64,000 nucleotides of DNA from Symbiodinium natans. Its lineage: Eukaryota > Sar > Dinophyceae > Suessiales > Symbiodiniaceae. The stretch covers positions 797,501 through 861,500 of the forward strand of contig CAJNDS010000336.1 of assembly GCA_905221605.1 (NCBI GenBank), read 5' to 3'. The notes under the pieces are model-generated. The model saw only the letters and a list, made by a program, of their open reading frames with translations, was not told the DNA's origin and made no database searches. Below are positions 61,003 to 64,000 of the stretch, piece by piece; positions within the stretch are counted from its first letter, which is position 1, and each line of letters starts with the position of its first letter. Made by a program: the position numbers and the translations under genes.

Positions 61003-62522
61003 GGTTCAGGGTTCAGGGTTCAGGGTTGAGGGTTGATGGTTTAGGGTTTAGGGTTTAGGGTTTAGGGTTTAGGGTTTAGGGTTTAGGGTTTGAAGGATTC
61101 AGGGTTTAAGGCCGTTTTAGGGCTGTTCTAGGGTTGAGGGTTTAGAGATTTGAGGGAAACCCTAAACCCTAAACCCTAAACCCTAAACCCCAGTCGGAGA
61201 CGAGGCGCGAAGATCAGCGTCGTGATGCCGAAGGACCTGGGCGACATGCTCATGAAGGACGTACTGATGTTGGGGCCTCATTGAGCCCTCATTTTCCAAG
61301 AATGAGGGTTTAGGGTTTAAGGTTAGGGTTTAGGGTTTAGGGTTTAGGGTTTAGGGTTTAGGGTTTAGGGTTTAGGGTTTAGGGTTTAGGGTTTAGGGTT
61401 TAGGGTTTAGGGTTTAGGGTTTAGGGTTTAGGGTTTAGGGTTTAGGGTTTAGGGTTTAGGTTTAGGGTTTAGGGTTTAGGGTTTAGGGTTTAGGGTTTAG
61501 GGTTTAGGGTTTAGGGTTTAGGGTTTAGGGTTTAGGGTTTAGGGTTTAGGGTTTAGGGTTTAGGGTTTAGGGTTTAGGGCTCACCCCAAACCAATACCCC
61601 TTAACCTAGAAAAGGAAATTAGAAGGGAGCCTCAGGGAGGATATTACCAAACCCCTCAATTTCTTGTAGGGGCATGCCCAAGAGGGGTGTTGAATATTTC
61701 TTAGACATTTGGGGCAGCGAGGGCCCTTATATACACCCCTCCTACACAGGGTCGCCCCTTACCTACGAGTAAGGAGGTTCGGAATTGGGGCGGTAGGAGG
61801 TCAACCTTCAATCCCCGAGTCGTTCCTCAAAGCCGGGATTGCTTGCTAACAACCCTAAACACCTAATTAAACCCTTCCCCCCCCCCCCCCCAAAAAAAAC
61901 AAAAAAAAAAGTAAAAAAACAAGCCCATACTGTAAACCCGAGGTAAAGCCTGAAGCCTCAATCATCAGCCTCAATGTCGCAGCGATCCTTGTTCACCAAA
62001 CTCCACGCGCCATCTCTCGGGAATGACCTAAGACATGTTTAACATACCCCTTGGCCATCCCACTGAGAAGAAACTTAGGGGAATGGCAAAATCCTGATGC
62101 TCTCCTTTTACGGATGTGGGGTGTGTTGAACTATTCTTGGAAATGAGCTCCCGGGTCTTGTCGTTTCCACCTGGGGCTGCATTTCTGTTGGGGTGGGTGG
62201 CTCTGACCCCAGAGCGGATAGGTGTAGGGTTTGGGCTTTAGGGTTTAGGGTTTAGGGTTGAGGGTTGAGGGTTTAGGGTTTAGGGTTTAGGGTTTAGGGC
62301 TTAGGGTTTAGGGCTTAGGGTTCTCTGGCAAGTGCGCCCGCTTTCAGGTCCAAGTACGCCCGCTTTCAGGTCCAAGCGAAAGAGCTGCGTTTAGGGTTTA
62401 GGGTTTAGGGTTTAGGGTTTAGGGTTTAGGGTTTAAGGTTTAGGGGAGCATAACTCTCCTCATTCTCGCAGGGAACCGAGATGGTTGATCGTGGAGCTGG
62501 CAAGGCCAGCGTAGTTGGTTGA
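59979..62522 (+). CDS. 3' part of a plus-strand multi-exon gene
   Basis: Exon islands: 59979-60024 (HIAVAQNSLDRVQNL, ending at a GC donor), 61205-61260 (AKISVVMPKDLGDMLMKD, ending at GTACTG), from 62370 (VQAKEL after CGCTTTCAG) and 62472-62522 (GTEMVDRGAGKASVVG-stop after TCATTCTCGCAG). Composition and acceptors are convincing, particularly the last exon. The phase between the first two islands does not close, so at least one exon is missing or the grouping is wrong. No family recognised. TTTAGGG and CCCTAAA arrays lie in every gap. Confidence 0.45.
60725..60925 (-). CDS. possible minus-strand exons, unknown protein
   Basis: 60858-60925 reads MACKIVFKSESRPMVDEALP. 60725-60772 reads KWRFDPMLAWQQMLCDP. 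CCCTAAA repeats separate them. Both are protein-like, but the junction phase is not resolved. Antisense to the plus-strand gene here. Confidence 0.3.
60950..61095 (+). repeat. TTGAGGG, TTCAGGG then TTTAGGG blocks
   Basis: Nine TTGAGGG units, three TTCAGGG units, then TTTAGGG, each in its own block. Confidence 0.93.
61302..61579 (+). repeat. long TTTAGGG array
   Basis: Nearly 40 units in the gap after the exon at 61205-61260. Confidence 0.97.
61580..62220. other. unique spacer
   Basis: Contains a C-run/A-rich stretch (61877-61920) and AT-rich sequence near 61660-61790. No supported coding or element structure. Confidence 0.4.
62338..62385 (+). repeat. 24 bp tandem duplication of a splice acceptor
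   Basis: GCGCCCGCTTTCAGGTCCAAG is followed by TACGCCCGCTTTCAGGTCCAAG, giving two equivalent acceptors 22-24 bp apart. Confidence 0.75.
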
Positions 62523-62580
62523 AGTGATACCTCAACCCTAAACCCTAAACCCTAAACCCTAAATGACCCTAAACCCTAAC

Positions 62581-62715
62581 CCGCGCTGCTAGGGACTCTA
62601 CATCAGAGAGGCGCGGCTTTTGGGCTCAGGGGGTGTAAGCCCCTCAATTGCTCTCCCTATCCCAAACCACCTAATGCCCAAGACCCCTCTGGCTCACTGA
62701 AAGGCCCTAAATCCT
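62581..62715 (+). repeat. 135 bp direct repeat, copy B
   Basis: Near-identical to 58956-59090, 3.6 kb away. This copy lacks the following 42 bp minisatellite. Confidence 0.9.
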
Positions 62716-62939
62716 AAATCCACGACCCTGAACCATCCTAAATTTGACGGTTTAGAATTGGCGGTTTCGTCCTAAACCCTAAACCCTAAACCCTAAACCC
62801 TAAACCCTGCTTAGGGTTCATGGGGGCTCAAGGACCCCAGCATCAGACGGGAGACTTGCTCAGGGCTTGGGCTGCTCACTTGAGGGAAGACTTCGGGCAT
62901 GCAAGTAAAGCCTAAACCCTAAATCCTCAACCCTGCGGT

Positions 62940-63252
62940 TTAGGGTTCAGGGTTCAGGGTTTAGGGTTCAGGGTTTAGGGTTTAGGGTTCAGGGTTTAGG
63001 GTTCAGGGTTCAGGGTTCAGGGTTTTGGGTTTAGGGTTTAGGGTTCAGGGTTCAGGGTTCAGGGTTCAGGGTTCAGGGTTTAGGGTTTTGGGTTTAGGGT
63101 TCAGGGTTTAGGGTTCAGGGTTCAGGGTTCAGGGTTCAGGGTTTTGGGTTTAGGGTTTCGGGTTTCGGGTTTAGGGTTTAGGGCTTAGGGCTTAGGGTTT
63201 AGGGTTTAGGGTTTAGGGTTTGGGGTTTGGGGTTTAGGGTTTAGGGTTTAGG
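62940..63252 (+). repeat. mixed TTCAGGG/TTTAGGG array
   Basis: TTCAGGG units clustered in runs of three to five between TTTAGGG and TTTTGGG units. Confidence 0.95.
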
Positions 63253-63280
63253 GACACCCATTCCCCTCCATCTCAGCCGC

Positions 63281-63318
63281 CCGACACGTTGTCGAACTCC
63301 ACGATTTGGGTGAAAGAC
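63281..63318 (-). CDS. possible 5' exon of an ABC nucleotide-binding domain
   Basis: After ATCCGAG the minus frame reads SFTQIVEFDNVS and ends in phase 1 at a GC donor. VEFDNVS is the usual start of ABC nucleotide-binding domains, and the phase fits exon 43197-43226 to give NVSGYANAKPVL. The 20 kb gap, filled with other genes, makes the link doubtful. A plus-strand terminal exon (QPPDTLSNSTIWVKDLG-stop after CATCTCAG) competes for the same bases. Confidence 0.3.
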
Positions 63319-63384
63319 CTCGGATAGGGGATCCCAAAGTATGGGCCCTCAATTTTGGTCCCCTGCTTTAAGACCCTTACATAC

Positions 63385-63583
63385 ACTATACCCTAAACCC
63401 TAAACCCTAAACCCTAAACCCTAAACCCTAAACCCTAAACCCTAAACCCTGAACCCTAAACCCTAAACCCTAAACCCTAAACCCTAAACCCTGAACCCTG
63501 AACCCTGAACCCTGAACCCTGAACCCTGAACCCTGAACCCTGAACCCTGAACCCTGAACCCTGAACCCTGAACCCTGAACCCT
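63385..63583 (-). repeat. CCCTAAA then pure CCCTGAA array
   Basis: 63489-63583 is about 13 consecutive CCCTGAA units following CCCTAAA units. A further CCCTAAA array is at 63732-63790. Confidence 0.96.
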
Positions 63584-64000
63584 ACACTATACCTCGTATG
63601 GGCCCATACCTCGCAGCCCTTTAGACAAGGGTAAGGGGCCATGCTAATGGGCCCATGGTTACAACCTTAGATCAGACAGGAGCTCCTGTGCTACACACTG
63701 GTTTCAGGGAAACCCGACAGAATGCCCAAATAGCCCTAAACCCTAAACCCTAAACCCTAAACCCTAAACCCTAAACCCTAAACCCTAAACCCTGAACCTA
63801 CACCCTGCAGCCCGGGACCCAAATCCCAGAACCAAAGCTGCCGCAGCCCACGGTTGAGGGTGCATACGCCCTGAACCCTGAAGCCTAGCACCCAGACCTC
63901 ACTTGGAGGTTCATCGCACGTGTAACCATATTAGGGCACTTAAGGGGCTGATGAGTGGGTTATAAGTGCAGTTATAATTGGTTAATTAGTACCATGAACC

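Noticed and set aside
1-64000. tRNA, rRNA, spliced-leader or CRISPR elements
   Set aside because: I looked for cloverleaf-like A/B boxes, conserved rRNA segments and regularly spaced repeats with unique spacers and saw none. The telomeric arrays are not spaced like CRISPR repeats.

Overview
This 64 kb window is nuclear DNA of a dinoflagellate-like eukaryote. Three things point there: heptamer TTTAGGG telomere-type repeats; ankyrin-repeat proteins with an N-terminal ubiquitin-like segment, of a kind common in dinoflagellates such as Symbiodiniaceae; and introns that mostly end AG|G and often start with GC (sometimes GA) instead of GT. The species cannot be named from the sequence. Nothing bacterial (operons, Shine-Dalgarno sites, CRISPR, rRNA or tRNA genes) is visible.

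The dominant feature is interstitial telomere-like DNA. TTTAGGG or CCCTAAA arrays and degenerate variants (TTTGGGG, TTTAGGGG, TTCAGGG, TTTAGGA and others) recur every few hundred bases in both orientations. Long ORFs are therefore rare, and most automatic ORFs are repeat shadows. Real coding sequence sits in the unique islands between arrays as very short exons, and the arrays lie inside the introns. Joining islands by codon phase and AG|G borders reconstructs several genes. These are hand-made models without transcript support.

Layout. 0-1.6 kb: CCAGGG and minisatellite DNA. 4.0-8.2 kb (minus): putative single-pass membrane protein. 9.6-16.8 kb (minus): a 7-exon ubiquitin-like/ankyrin gene (UBL-ANK1), with telomeric repeats in all six introns. 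20-20.5 kb (plus): a two-exon fragment. 22-23.1 kb (minus): putative secreted, coiled-coil protein in an array-free island. 28-43 kb (minus): an ABC transporter nucleotide-binding domain (ABCC-like) split into at least eleven mini-exons. A second ubiquitin-like/ankyrin gene (UBL-ANK2, 36.5-37.6 kb) and an RNase H fragment lie inside its introns. 43.8-46.5 kb (minus): PDZ-like protein. 47-50 kb: tandem and foldback repeats and an AT-rich island. 52.9-54.0 kb (minus): three-exon fragment. 56.2-57.9 kb (minus): a third ubiquitin-like/ankyrin gene (UBL-ANK3), carrying a frameshifting deletion. 60-62.5 kb (plus): the 3' end of a multi-exon gene.

The most interesting signal is intron birth. The three UBL-ANK paralogues have different intron sets at matching codon positions. 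A roughly 112 bp dispersed element with 4-5 bp target-site duplications occurs four times, and one copy is exactly an intron of UBL-ANK2. An 83 bp intron of UBL-ANK1 is a telomere array bracketed by a 12 bp direct repeat that includes the splice junction. Telomere arrays also interrupt copies of other dispersed elements that have array-free sister copies in this window, which shows that arrays are gained secondarily.
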